Shown here: positions 53,015 to 62,500 of the stretch, one piece after another
How positions within the stretch are numbered: the first letter of the stretch is position 1
Layout: every line of letters starts with the position of its first letter
From: an uncultured Alistipes sp.
GTDB taxonomy: Bacteria; Bacteroidota; Bacteroidia; Bacteroidales; Rikenellaceae
Assembly (NCBI GenBank): GCA_944320685.1
Contig: CALUIK010000002.1
Coordinates: 248,001 to 312,000 of the forward strand
DNA length: 64,000 bases
Reading direction: 5' to 3'
Notes under the pieces: model-generated
What the model saw: the letters and a program-made list of their open reading frames with translations, nothing else
Told to the model about the DNA's origin: nothing
Database searches by the model: none
Translations under genes and position numbers: made by a program

Positions 53015-56000
53015 CTACTTTATCGGCTCCTCGTTCAATGCTTCGAGGTCGCGCTCCGGCATCAGTTTCTCCTGCAGGTATTGGAACACGATGAACAGCA
53101 CCGGCACGATGAACAACAAGGCTATGGTTCCGATGAGCATGCCGCCGACGGTTCCCACACCGATGGATATGTTGCCATTGGCGCCTACGCCCGTGGCGAA
53201 CATAAGCGGCAGCATGCCGAAGATCATCGTAAGCGAGGTCATCAGTATGGGTCGCAGACGTACCTGCGCGGCCGAGATCGCTGCCTGCGTGATACTCATG
53301 CCGTGGCGGCGGCGCTCCGAAGCGTACTCGGTGAGCAGGATGGCCGTCTTTGCCAAAAGTCCGATAAGCATGAGCAGACCGATCTGCAGGTAGATATTGT
53401 TCTCCAGTCCGAACACCTTGGCAAAGAGGAAACTGCCCGCCAGACCGAACGGAACCGACAGTATGACGGCGATCGGTATGAAGAGACTCTCGTAGAGGGC
53501 GCAGAGGATAAGGTATATGAATACGATACATATGATGAATATGACGGTCGTGGAGTTGCCTGTCGAGGCCTCCTCGCGTGACATGCCTCCGAACTCGTAT
53601 CCGTAACCTGCGGGGAGCGTTTCGGCCGCAACTTCGCGCACTGCCTGTATGGCCTGTCCCGAACTGTACCCTTGGGCCGGTGTGCCGTTTACGGATATGG
53701 CCGAAAAGAGGTTGAAACGCGACAGCGTCTCGGCTCCGTATACACGTGTCAGCGTAAGGTATTGGCTTACGGGTGACATTTCTCCCGAGGAGTTGCGCAC
53801 GAACATGTTTTTGAGCGACTCGGTGTCGAGGCGGTATTCGGGCGACGCCTGCACCATCACGCGGTAGAGCTTCGAAAAGCGGTTCATGTTCGATGCGTAT
53901 GTTCCGCCGATGTACCCCGCCAGTACGTTCAGCACGTCGGTGGGGGATACGCCGTTACGTTTGCAGAGCGCTGCGTCCACGTCGATCAGGTATTGCGGGA
54001 ACTTGGTATCGAACGATGTCGTGGCCCGTTCGATCTCGGGACGTGCGTTGAGTTTGTCAATCATGTTTCGGGTTACGGTCAGCAGATCTTCGATAGAGCC
54101 GCCCTTCTGGTCCTGCACGTAGAGCTCGAAACCGCTGCTGACACCGTATCCCGGGATCATAGGCTGTGCGAAAGCCATGATGTCGGCAGAGGTGATATCT
54201 GCCGTGCGGCGATACACTTCGGAGATGACCGAGTTGATGTCGTCGCCCTTCTCGGTGCGCTCTTCCCACTGCTTTAGTCGCAGGATGAACATGCCGTTCG
54301 ATGATCCCTGACCGCTTATCATGCCGTTACCCGTAACCTTCGAGTACATTCTTATTTGCGGGATTGTCTTTATACGTGCGTCGATCTCGTCCATCACCGC
54401 GCGTGTCTGTTCGAGGCTGTTGCCCGGCGAGGTGCGTACGTCGACGAAAATGGTACCCATATCCTCTTGCGGCACCAGACCCGTCTTGGTGTTGCTCATC
54501 AAATAGTAGAGGCCTCCGCATGCTACTATGAGCAGGACTGCGGCGAGCCACTTGTTCTTGAGCATGAACATTACGCCGCCTTTGTATTTCATCACGAGGC
54601 GGTGGAAGGCCGAGTCGAAGGCTATGTGGAAGCGCGACGAGAAACTCAATTTCCCGCTCTTCGAAGCATCGGCGTGGGGTGTCATGATCAGCGCGCAGAG
54701 CGCCGGACAGAGTGTCATTGCATTGATGAGCGAGATACCCACCGCAACGGCCATCGTAAGGCCGAACTGTGTATAGAACGTACCAGTAGTGCCGCCCATG
54801 AAGCTCACGGGGATGAACACGGCCATGAAGACGAACGTCGTGGTCACAAGCGCCGAGGTGATGTTGCTCATGGCGTCGACCGTAGCGCGATACGGGGACT
54901 TGTAGCCTTCGTCGAACTTGGCCTGCACGGCCTCTACCACCACTATGGCGTCGTCGACGACCGTACCTATCACGAGCACGAGGGCGAACAGCGTAAGCAT
55001 GTTAAGACTGAATCCCGCGGCGATGAGGAATGCGAAGGTACCCACCAGCGACACTATGATCGATAGGGCCGGTATGAAGGTCGAACGCATGCTCTGCAGG
55101 AAGACATACACGACGAGGATCACGAGTAAGATGGCCTCGATAAGGGTCTTGACCACATTCTTGATCGAAGCGTCGAGAAAGTCCTTCGAACTCATAAGGT
55201 CGGCGATCTCCATGCCTTTGGGCAGGTTCTTGGTGATCTCGGCAACCTCCTTGTCTATCTGCTCGATGATCTCGTTGGCGTTTGAACCCGATGTCTGTGC
55301 GATCATACAGTTCGAACCCGGGTGCCCGTTCACCTCGCCGATATATGTGTATGTACGCGAACCGAGTTCTATGGTGGCGATATCCTTCAAACGGAGCACC
55401 TCGCCGCCAGGCAGCGAACGGACTACCATGTTCTCGTAGTCCTGCTCGAATTCGTAACGGCCGCGGTATTTCAATACGTATTGGAACGTATTCTCCGACT
55501 CGGCGCCGAGGGTTCCGGTCGCAGCCTCGAGGTTCTGTTCGTCGAGCACTTGGGTTATGTCCGAAGGAATGAGGCCGTATTGGGCCATCTTGTTGGGGTC
55601 GAGCCATATTCGCAGAGAGTAATCCGATCCCATGACGTTTACCTCACCGACACCGGCGATACGCGCCAGACGCGGCTCGATATTGATCTTAAGGTAGTTG
55701 TTAAGGAAACTCTCGTCGAACGAGTCGTCGGGGCTGTAGAGGGCCAGAGCCTTGATGTTGCTGGTCTGGCGTTTGCGTACCGTGATACCGCTGCGGGTAA
55801 CCTCGGCGGGCATGAGGCCTTGAGCCGTGGCTATGCGGTTCTGCACATTGACGGTAGCCATATCGGGGTCGGTCCCCTGACGGAAATAGATGGTGATGCG
55901 TGCCGAACCGGTATTTGTGGCCGACGAGGTCATATACATCATGTTCTCCACACCGTTCAGAGCTTCCTCCAAGGGTACGACCACGCTCTTCAGCACGGTT

Positions 56001-56167
56001 TCGGCATTGGCACCGGTGTACGAGGCCGATACGCTGACGGTAGGAGGCGCAATCTCCGGAAACTGTTCCACCGGGAGTTGTGACAGACCGATGAGTCCCA
56101 AAATAAGTATGACTACGGATATAACTCCGGCCAGTATCGGTCGATCGATAAAAAACTTGATCTTCAT
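53015..56167 (-). CDS. RND efflux transporter, HAE1/AcrB family
   Basis: A 1050-residue inner-membrane proton-driven exporter with 12 helices and two large periplasmic loops. The start IKFFIDRPILAGVISVVILI, the paired Asp in TM4 (VIGTVVDDAIVVVE), YVFLQSMRSTFIPALS and the matching C-terminal repeat (IGLLMLIGLLAKTAIL) mark the hydrophobe/amphiphile family that expels bile salts, detergents and drugs as a trimer. It is placed between the adaptor (8 bp) and the outer-membrane protein genes. Confidence 0.96.
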   Translation of the reverse strand: MKIKFFIDRPILAGVISVVILILGLIGLSQLPVEQFPEIAPPTVSVSASYTGANAETVLKSVVVPLEEALNGVENMMYMTSSATNTGSARITIYFRQGTDPDMATVNVQNRIATAQGLMPAEVTRSGITVRKRQTSNIKALALYSPDDSFDESFLNNYLKINIEPRLARIAGVGEVNVMGSDYSLRIWLDPNKMAQYGLIPSDITQVLDEQNLEAATGTLGAESENTFQYVLKYRGRYEFEQDYENMVVRSLPGGEVLRLKDIATIELGSRTYTYIGEVNGHPGSNCMIAQTSGSNANEIIEQIDKEVAEITKNLPKGMEIADLMSSKDFLDASIKNVVKTLIEAILLVILVVYVFLQSMRSTFIPALSIIVSLVGTFAFLIAAGFSLNMLTLFALVLVIGTVVDDAIVVVEAVQAKFDEGYKSPYRATVDAMSNITSALVTTTFVFMAVFIPVSFMGGTTGTFYTQFGLTMAVAVGISLINAMTLCPALCALIMTPHADASKSGKLSFSSRFHIAFDSAFHRLVMKYKGGVMFMLKNKWLAAVLLIVACGGLYYLMSNTKTGLVPQEDMGTIFVDVRTSPGNSLEQTRAVMDEIDARIKTIPQIRMYSKVTGNGMISGQGSSNGMFILRLKQWEERTEKGDDINSVISEVYRRTADITSADIMAFAQPMIPGYGVSSGFELYVQDQKGGSIEDLLTVTRNMIDKLNARPEIERATTSFDTKFPQYLIDVDAALCKRNGVSPTDVLNVLAGYIGGTYASNMNRFSKLYRVMVQASPEYRLDTESLKNMFVRNSSGEMSPVSQYLTLTRVYGAETLSRFNLFSAISVNGTPAQGYSSGQAIQAVREVAAETLPAGYGYEFGGMSREEASTGNSTTVIFIICIVFIYLILCALYESLFIPIAVILSVPFGLAGSFLFAKVFGLENNIYLQIGLLMLIGLLAKTAILLTEYASERRRHGMSITQAAISAAQVRLRPILMTSLTMIFGMLPLMFATGVGANGNISIGVGTVGGMLIGTIALLFIVPVLFIVFQYLQEKLMPERDLEALNEEPIK

Positions 56168-56175
56168 GGCGCGGG

Positions 56176-57276
56176 TTACTGTTTATTGGTCTGACTCTTT
56201 ACCTCGATGCCGTCGCGCAACAGGCCTGCGCCTTCGGCTATGATCTCATCGCCCTCCGAAAGGCCCGACTCGACTATATATTCGGTTCCGTTGTCGAGTT
56301 TATACACGGTGATAGGGGTCGAGTGTGTTTTACCGTCTACAATCTTGTAGACGAAGATACGGTTTTGCAACTCGTATGTCGCTGTTTTGGGAATCACTAT
56401 ACATCCCTTGCGTGTGTAAGGTATCATCACTTGGCCGCTACCGCCGTTGTGCAGCAGTCCCTCGGGGTTGGTGAATGTGGCGCGCAGGCTCAATTTGCCG
56501 GTGCTCTCCTCAACCGTACCGCTGATGGCGTCGATACGCCCAGTATGAGGGTAGGTCGCCCCGTTTATCATCTTCAGGCTGACGCCGGGCATCTGATCGA
56601 TGGCTGCTTCAATGGAACCGTATTGCTGTATGAGGTCGATGATCTCTATCTCAGAGAGAGATATATAGGCGTGCATCTGTTCGGTGTCGGCAACAGTTAC
56701 CAGCGGGGTGGTGATACTGCTGTTGACGAGCGCACCGACACGGTACTGTATCATGCTGGCAACACCGTCGACGGGACTTTTGACCTCAGTGTATGACAAG
56801 TCGTTTCGGGCGTTCGTCTCCTGCGCCCGTGCCTGTGCGTACGCAGCTTCGGCCGCGGCCAGAGAGTTGCGTGCCGATTGCAGATCGAAATCTGATACGA
56901 TATTCTCCTTGTAGAGCTGCTCTTTGCTTTCGGCCGTCAACTTGGCTGTCGCCAACTGCGCCTCGGCGCTCTTGACGTTGGCGATGGCAGTCTCGAGTGC
57001 GGCCTTGTATGGCACCTGATCGATAACGAACAGTATTTGTCCTTTACGGACGGCGTCGCCCTCGTTAATGCGGATCTCGGTGATAAGACCGCTTACCTGG
57101 GGGCGGATCTCAACATATTGGCGGCCGCGCAATTTGGCCGTGTACTCGGTGTTGAGCGTGCGGTCGCTCGATGAGACAACGAGCGTCTTGTACTCGGTCT
57201 CGGCCTGTTCAGCCTGTTGATTCCCGCAAGCCGAAAACAACAACAAGCCGGCGAGAAAAAAGAAGGTTCTTTTCAT
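56176..57276 (-). CDS. RND efflux periplasmic adaptor (membrane fusion protein)
   Basis: A 366-residue AcrA-like lipoprotein. The lipobox (LLLFSAC) puts the lipidated Cys near 17. Lipoyl halves (YVEIRPQVSGLITEIRINEGDAVRKGQ and VKSPVDGVASMIQYRVG), an alpha-helical hairpin (about 100-165), a beta-barrel and the membrane-proximal domain follow. The frame is open to 57675 across both promoters; the ATG at 57276 gives the lipoprotein signal. First gene of the operon, with a strong promoter. Confidence 0.94.
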   Translation of the reverse strand: MKRTFFFLAGLLLFSACGNQQAEQAETEYKTLVVSSSDRTLNTEYTAKLRGRQYVEIRPQVSGLITEIRINEGDAVRKGQILFVIDQVPYKAALETAIANVKSAEAQLATAKLTAESKEQLYKENIVSDFDLQSARNSLAAAEAAYAQARAQETNARNDLSYTEVKSPVDGVASMIQYRVGALVNSSITTPLVTVADTEQMHAYISLSEIEIIDLIQQYGSIEAAIDQMPGVSLKMINGATYPHTGRIDAISGTVEESTGKLSLRATFTNPEGLLHNGGSGQVMIPYTRKGCIVIPKTATYELQNRIFVYKIVDGKTHSTPITVYKLDNGTEYIVESGLSEGDEIIAEGAGLLRDGIEVKSQTNKQ

Positions 57277-57332
57277 TACGATGTATATTTGACGTTTATT
57301 GATCTCCTCTTTTATTATACGAGATGAACGTA

Positions 57333-57364
57333 CAAAATTAATATTTCTTATTAATAAACGCAAA
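57333..57364 (-). promoter_or_regulatory. promoter of the RND efflux operon
   Basis: On the minus strand TTTG (57361-57364), 20-bp spacer, TAATTTTG (57333-57340): both boxes match fully. 56 bp before the ATG. Confidence 0.8.
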
Positions 57365-57411
57365 TGTGTAGACGGATGGATGAAATGTGGTGTCGAACGT
57401 CGTGTCGGTGA

Positions 57412-57442
57412 TTGGAAATTTGCATGCAAAAGATTAACTTTG
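57412..57442 (+). promoter_or_regulatory. promoter of the LytS/LytTR two-component pair
   Basis: TTG (57412-57414), 20-bp spacer, TAACTTTG (57435-57442). The leader of about 125 nt to the kinase ATG at 57572 is GC-rich and contains an 8-bp hairpin (TTGCGGGC ... GCCCGCAA) near 57508-57533. Confidence 0.65.
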
Positions 57443-57571
57443 TCAAGCCGTCCGAAGTCGAGCCGCCGACGGCGGGACTGTCGGGCGAACGGGGTGTCAT
57501 GCCGCAAATTGCGGGCTTCTACGAACGCCCGCAACGACGAACGGAGCAACAAGTATCTCTTACCTAAAGAT

Positions 57572-58579
57572 ATGAGGCCTACCAAAATAGCCGTATGCAT
57601 TGACCTGCTTTTCTGCTTGGTCATATTGCCGTTCATCATCATGATGATGCCCGTTGACAAGTGGTATGTGCACAATACGTGGTTTTTGATAACCTTCGTA
57701 TCGTACCTTTACCTGCTTTATTTCATATACCGCAAATCGAATATCCCGTCGCTGGTAATGCGGCGGCGGTACGGTACCGTTGTGATGATCGTGGCGGCGA
57801 TGTTGCTGCTTACTGTACTTGTGGGCGATTTTCCGCAGTCCGAGGATACTAACCGCACATCGTTTCTCGATCTGGCGGTGCGCCAGCGCATACGTCGGCA
57901 GACGGTGTGGTTCTTTTTCTTGATCGTCACGGGTTTCAGCCTCTCTATCGAGCTGACGATAGAACTTTTCCGGCAAATAATCTCCAAACAGGAGATCGAG
58001 GCGGAGAAGAACAAGGCCGAATTGGCGCTCTACAAGGCACAGATCAATCCACATTTTCTGTTCAACACCCTGAATGCTATCTACGGATTGGTAATAACGA
58101 AGTCGGAAAAGACCGAATCGGCGCTCATGAAGTTCTCGAACATATTGCGCTATATGTACGCCCATACCAACTCGCTTACTATACCGGTCAGCAGCGAGAT
58201 CGATTATATACGCCAATATGTCGACCTGCAGTCGATGCGCCTGAACCACCATACGAGGGTCGAGTTCGAGGTGCATGCCGAGGAGCGCGATGTGCAGATC
58301 CCGCCGATGATACTCATCACCTTCGTCGAAAACGCCTTCAAGTACGGTTCCTCGTCGGATGAAGATTGCCTTATCGTGATACGCATCGACGTCAAGGATG
58401 GCGTGCTGTGTTTCGAGACCGAAAACGACGTGATGAAGACGCCGCCGCCGAACGAACCGGCCATAGGCATTGAGAACTGCCGCAAGCGTCTCGAAATGTT
58501 ATATCCCGGCAGATTCACCCTTGAGATAACGGAACGCAACCGTAAATTCAGAACAAGACTTACAATCCGATTACGATGA
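57572..58579 (+). CDS. LytS/YehU-type sensor histidine kinase
   Basis: A 335-residue membrane kinase. Four hydrophobic helices lie in residues about 1-135 with no large extracytoplasmic domain. Then comes the His_kinase domain with NPHFLFNTLNAIYGL (phospho-acceptor His at 161), and an ATPase region with VENAFKYG (N box) and AIGIENCRKRL (G box). The frame opens at 57299, across the promoter region; the ATG at 57572 is the sensible start. It overlaps the regulator gene by ATGA. Signal unknown. Confidence 0.9.
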   Translation: MRPTKIAVCIDLLFCLVILPFIIMMMPVDKWYVHNTWFLITFVSYLYLLYFIYRKSNIPSLVMRRRYGTVVMIVAAMLLLTVLVGDFPQSEDTNRTSFLDLAVRQRIRRQTVWFFFLIVTGFSLSIELTIELFRQIISKQEIEAEKNKAELALYKAQINPHFLFNTLNAIYGLVITKSEKTESALMKFSNILRYMYAHTNSLTIPVSSEIDYIRQYVDLQSMRLNHHTRVEFEVHAEERDVQIPPMILITFVENAFKYGSSSDEDCLIVIRIDVKDGVLCFETENDVMKTPPPNEPAIGIENCRKRLEMLYPGRFTLEITERNRKFRTRLTIRLR

Positions 58580-59283
58580 AGATGGATAGGATATCGTGTA
58601 TAGCCGTTGACGACGAGCCGCTGGCGCTGATGGTGATAAGCCGTTTTTGCGAGCGGAGGGGCGATATAGACCTTGTGACGTTCAACGAACCTCGCATAGG
58701 CCTGGATGAGATCATGCGCCGCAAGCCGGATCTGGTATTGCTCGACATAGAAATGAACAGCATCAGCGGGTTGGATATGGCCGGTTCGCTGCCGCGCGAG
58801 TGTTGCTTCATCTTCACTACGGCGCATGCGCAGTATGCCATCAACGGATTCGATATGGATGCTGTCGATTTCCTTCACAAACCCTTTGCGTACGAACGCT
58901 TCGAGCAGGCGATCGAAAAGGCCCGCCGGCGCATCCATGCCCGCAGGACTATAAAGACGGATAATCTGGTCGTCAAGCAGGAATACAACAATATCTCGAT
59001 CCCCATGGACGATATACTCTATGTCGAAGCCATGGGCAATTATGTCAAGATACTGCGCCGTTCGGGCGGTTATGTGCTCTCACGCACGGGCATACAAGCC
59101 CTGTCGGGACAGCTGCCGGCAGGCCGTTTCCTGCGCGTGCACCGTTCGTACATCATTCCGTTGCGCGGTGTCGAGTACTTCTCAAAACGCGAAGTCAAGA
59201 TTGCAGGGCGTGCCGTTCCCGTACCGATAGGCAGGCGCTATGCCGATACGGCATACGATGTACTCTCAAACCATGAAAGGTGA
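58576..59283 (+). CDS. LytTR family response regulator
   Basis: A 235-residue regulator. The receiver domain has the acidic pair Asp 12 and 13, phospho-acceptor Asp 57 (LVLLDIEM), Thr in FTTAH and Lys in LHKPF. A short linker leads to a LytTR DNA-binding domain at about 135-235 (DDILYVEAMGNYVKI, FLRVHRSYIIPL). It overlaps the kinase gene by four bases. The pair is divergent from the RND operon and may regulate it or itself. Confidence 0.94.
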   Translation: MKMDRISCIAVDDEPLALMVISRFCERRGDIDLVTFNEPRIGLDEIMRRKPDLVLLDIEMNSISGLDMAGSLPRECCFIFTTAHAQYAINGFDMDAVDFLHKPFAYERFEQAIEKARRRIHARRTIKTDNLVVKQEYNNISIPMDDILYVEAMGNYVKILRRSGGYVLSRTGIQALSGQLPAGRFLRVHRSYIIPLRGVEYFSKREVKIAGRAVPVPIGRRYADTAYDVLSNHER

Positions 59284-59365
59284 TACGCTGCGCTTGTGGT
59301 CGAGTGTATATCGGAATGATTGTAATTTTTTTTATAAATTGTGAATATCGTAAGGTTATTTTACC

Positions 59366-59373
59366 TATTTTTA
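59366..59373 (+). promoter_or_regulatory. -7 box of the dehydratase activase gene
   Basis: TATTTTTA, one mismatch to TAnnTTTG. A start near 59378 would give a leader of about 138 nt that begins at the base of a stable hairpin. No properly spaced -33 box is seen. Confidence 0.4.
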
Positions 59374-59411
59374 CGGGCTGGCACACCAGCGCAGGCAATG
59401 CGGCCAGCACG
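59374..59411 (+). other. structured leader element before the activase gene
   Basis: An outer stem pairs 59374-59382 with 59403-59411 (8 of 9 bp). An inner CGCA/TGCG hairpin (59390-59393 with 59399-59402, 5-nt loop) stacks directly on its 3' side. No T run follows, so it is not a terminator. It does not match a riboswitch class I know. Confidence 0.4.
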
Positions 59412-59515
59412 AGAGCTCCCGATGTGTCCATGTTCTCGAAAGTCCATATGCAGGCAGAAAAGCAGTCGTGGCGGCAATATAGATTGGAATAGATAAACAG
59501 TCGTAAATATTATAT

Positions 59516-62500
59516 ATGGCAGATTACAGAATGGGCCTCGATATCGGATCGACCACCGTCAAGGCTGTTGTACTCGACGAGTCGGGCCGTATGTGTTATT
59601 CGAAATACGAACGCCACAATGCCCGTGTGCCGCAGACGCTCGCAGAAGTATTCGGCGAGATAGGGGAGCGCTTGAAGGATGGGCGCTTCTCGCTGACGGT
59701 TACGGGGTCTGTCGGACTCGGTGTCGCCGAGCGCAGCAAAATAGATTTCATCCAGGAGGTGGTAGCCTCGACGGCCTATGTCAGGCGTTACCATCCCTCG
59801 ACGGCCACCGTCATCGATATAGGCGGCGAGGACGCCAAGGTCGTATTCATCAACGATGGCGGCGCACCCGACATGCGCATGAACGGCAACTGTGCCGGCG
59901 GTACGGGGGCCTTTATCGACCAGATGGCCGTATTGCTTAACACTACGCCCGAAGGGCTCGATGAACTGGCCCGCAATTCATCGCACATTTATCCCATAGC
60001 GTCGCGATGCGGCGTTTTCGCCAAGACCGACATCCAGAACCTCGTCGCCAAGAATGCCACACGTGAAGATATTGCGGCGTCGATATTCCATGCCGTCGCC
60101 GTGCAGACTGTGGTTACGCTCTCGCATGGCTGCGACATCCGCACACCTGTTCTCTTCTGCGGCGGGCCATTGGCCTTCCTGCCGTCGCTGCGCAAGGCGT
60201 TCGTAGATTACCTCCATCTTTCGGAAGAGGAGGTAGTCATGCCGTCCGACGCCCAACTGCTGCCGGCATGGGGCGCAGCCATCATGGCCCGCAGTGAGCG
60301 CCGCCTGACAGCACGTGAATGGAACGATCTCATTGCAGGGGATGCTCCGAACGGCATGCGTTCGTACGACTCCCTGCAGCCTATCTTCGGCAGTGACGGG
60401 GAGCTCGCCTCGTGGCGCGAAGCCAAGAACAGCCACCTGATGGTACCGGCGCCGCTGCATGCAGGACGCATGGAGATGCTGCTGGGCATAGATTCGGGTT
60501 CTACGACCACGAAGATCGTCGCCATCGACAGGGACAAGCACCTCCTCTTCTCGTATTACACCCCCAACGACGGCAATCCGATCGCAGCCGTCGAACGCGG
60601 GTTGCGCCGGCTTGCCGAAGAGTGCGCCGCGGCGGGTACGGACCCTGTCGTGTGCGGCGGGTGTTCGACCGGTTACGGCGAGGACCTTATAAAGGCCGCA
60701 TTCCGCCTCGACTACGGTATAATAGAGACCATAGCCCATTATATCGCTGCGCGGGAGATCACGCCCGACGTGTCGTTCATACTCGACATCGGAGGGCAGG
60801 ACATCAAGGCGATTTTTGTCGATCGCGGCGTGCTGACCCGTATGGAGATCAACGAAGCCTGCTCGTCAGGGTGCGGATCCTTCATCGAGACTTTCGCCAA
60901 GAGCCTCGGATATTCTGTCGCGGATTTCGCGGCTTTGGCCTGTACGGCAGAGTTCCCGTGCGATCTGGGGACGCGCTGTACGGTATTCATGAACTCGAAG
61001 GTCAAGCAGGTGTTGCGCGAGGGCGCGTCGATAGCCGATATTGCGGCCGGTTTGTCGTATTCGGTGGTCAAGAACTGCCTTTACAAGGTGCTGAAATTCC
61101 GCAGCGCGGACGAACTCGGCGAGCGTGTCGTGGTACAAGGCGGTACGATGCGCAACGATGCCGTCGTAAGGGCGTTCGAGCGCCTTACGGAAAGGGAGGT
61201 GTTCCGCAGCGAGCGTCCGGAACTGATGGGCGCATTCGGTTGTGCACTCTATGCGCGCGATAGGGCTGTGACGGGTGTTGCGCTGGACGAAATCCTCGAG
61301 GCGGCCTCGTATACGTCGCGTACGATGCAGTGCCACGGTTGCGAAAACGGATGTATGGTGACACGTTACCGTTTCGCAAACGGCAACGACTATTTCTCGG
61401 GAAACAAATGCGAGCGCCACTTCTCGAATCGCGGCGACAGTGACCTCCAAGGACGCAACGCCTATGCCGAGAAACTGCATCTGCTGTTCGACCGTCCCGA
61501 ATGCCGCGACGGCCGCCTGACGGTAGGTATTCCGCGTTGTCTGAATCTTTACGAGGAGTACCCCTTCTGGCATACGTTGCTATATAACTGCGGCATAAGG
61601 GTCGTGCTGTCGGAAGCGTCGAACATGGCCTCATACGAAAACAACGTGCGCAAGGTCATGTCGGACAATATATGTTTCCCCGCAAAACTTGTCCACAGCC
61701 ACATAGCGGCACTTGCTGAGCGTGGTGTCGACCGCATACTCATGCCGTATGTCATATACGAACGGATGGAGGACAACAGGGCTGTGAACAGTTATAACTG
61801 CCCGATCGTGTCGGGGTATTCGGATGTCGTGCGCAGCGTGGAAAACCTGTCCGTGCCGCTCGATACGCCGACTGTGTCGTTCCGCTCGGAACGATTGCTG
61901 CGGCGGCAGTGTGTCGAATATCTCCGGACGCTGGGCGTCGACCGTGTTACGGCCCTTAGGGCGTTTCGCCTTGCCTTGGCGGAATACCATGCCTTCTCAT
62001 GCAAGATAAAGGCTGTGGACGAAGAGATCGTATCGCGCAGCCATGAGGCGGGCCGCTTGACGATCATCCTCGCGGGCCGCCCGTACCATGCCGATCCGCT
62101 CATACAGCACAAGTTGTCGGATATGATCGCCTCGATGGGCGTAGATGTCATTACGGACGATATAGTGCGCGGCGAGCAGATTGACACGGTCGACACGCAC
62201 TTCGTATCGCAATGGGCCTATCCCAACCGCATCCTCCGTGCGGCGGAGTGGTGCGTACGGCAAGGCAGCGATGTGCAGCTGGTGCAGATGACATCGTTCG
62301 GCTGCGGTCCCGATGCGCTGCTTACGGACGAGGTGCGGGATCTGCTGGGCCGCTACGGCAAGAGTTTTGCCCTGCTCAAGATCGATGACGTGAGCAATAT
62401 CGGGTCTTTGAAATTGCGTGTGCGCTCGCTTATCGAGAGCCTCAAACTGGGCCATTGCCGCCGTACGGAGACACGGCCGTTCGTTACGACTCCCGTATTC

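Noticed and set aside
59378-59392. A second sigma-54-like site (CTGGCACACCAGCGC)
   Set aside because: The GG-to-GC spacing is 11 bp instead of 12 and the TTGC part is absent; it is better explained as one arm of a hairpin.
59280-59492. A 70-residue frame between the LytTR gene and the activase gene
   Set aside because: It starts four bases before the regulator gene's end, covers the promoter and hairpin of the activase gene, and matches nothing known.
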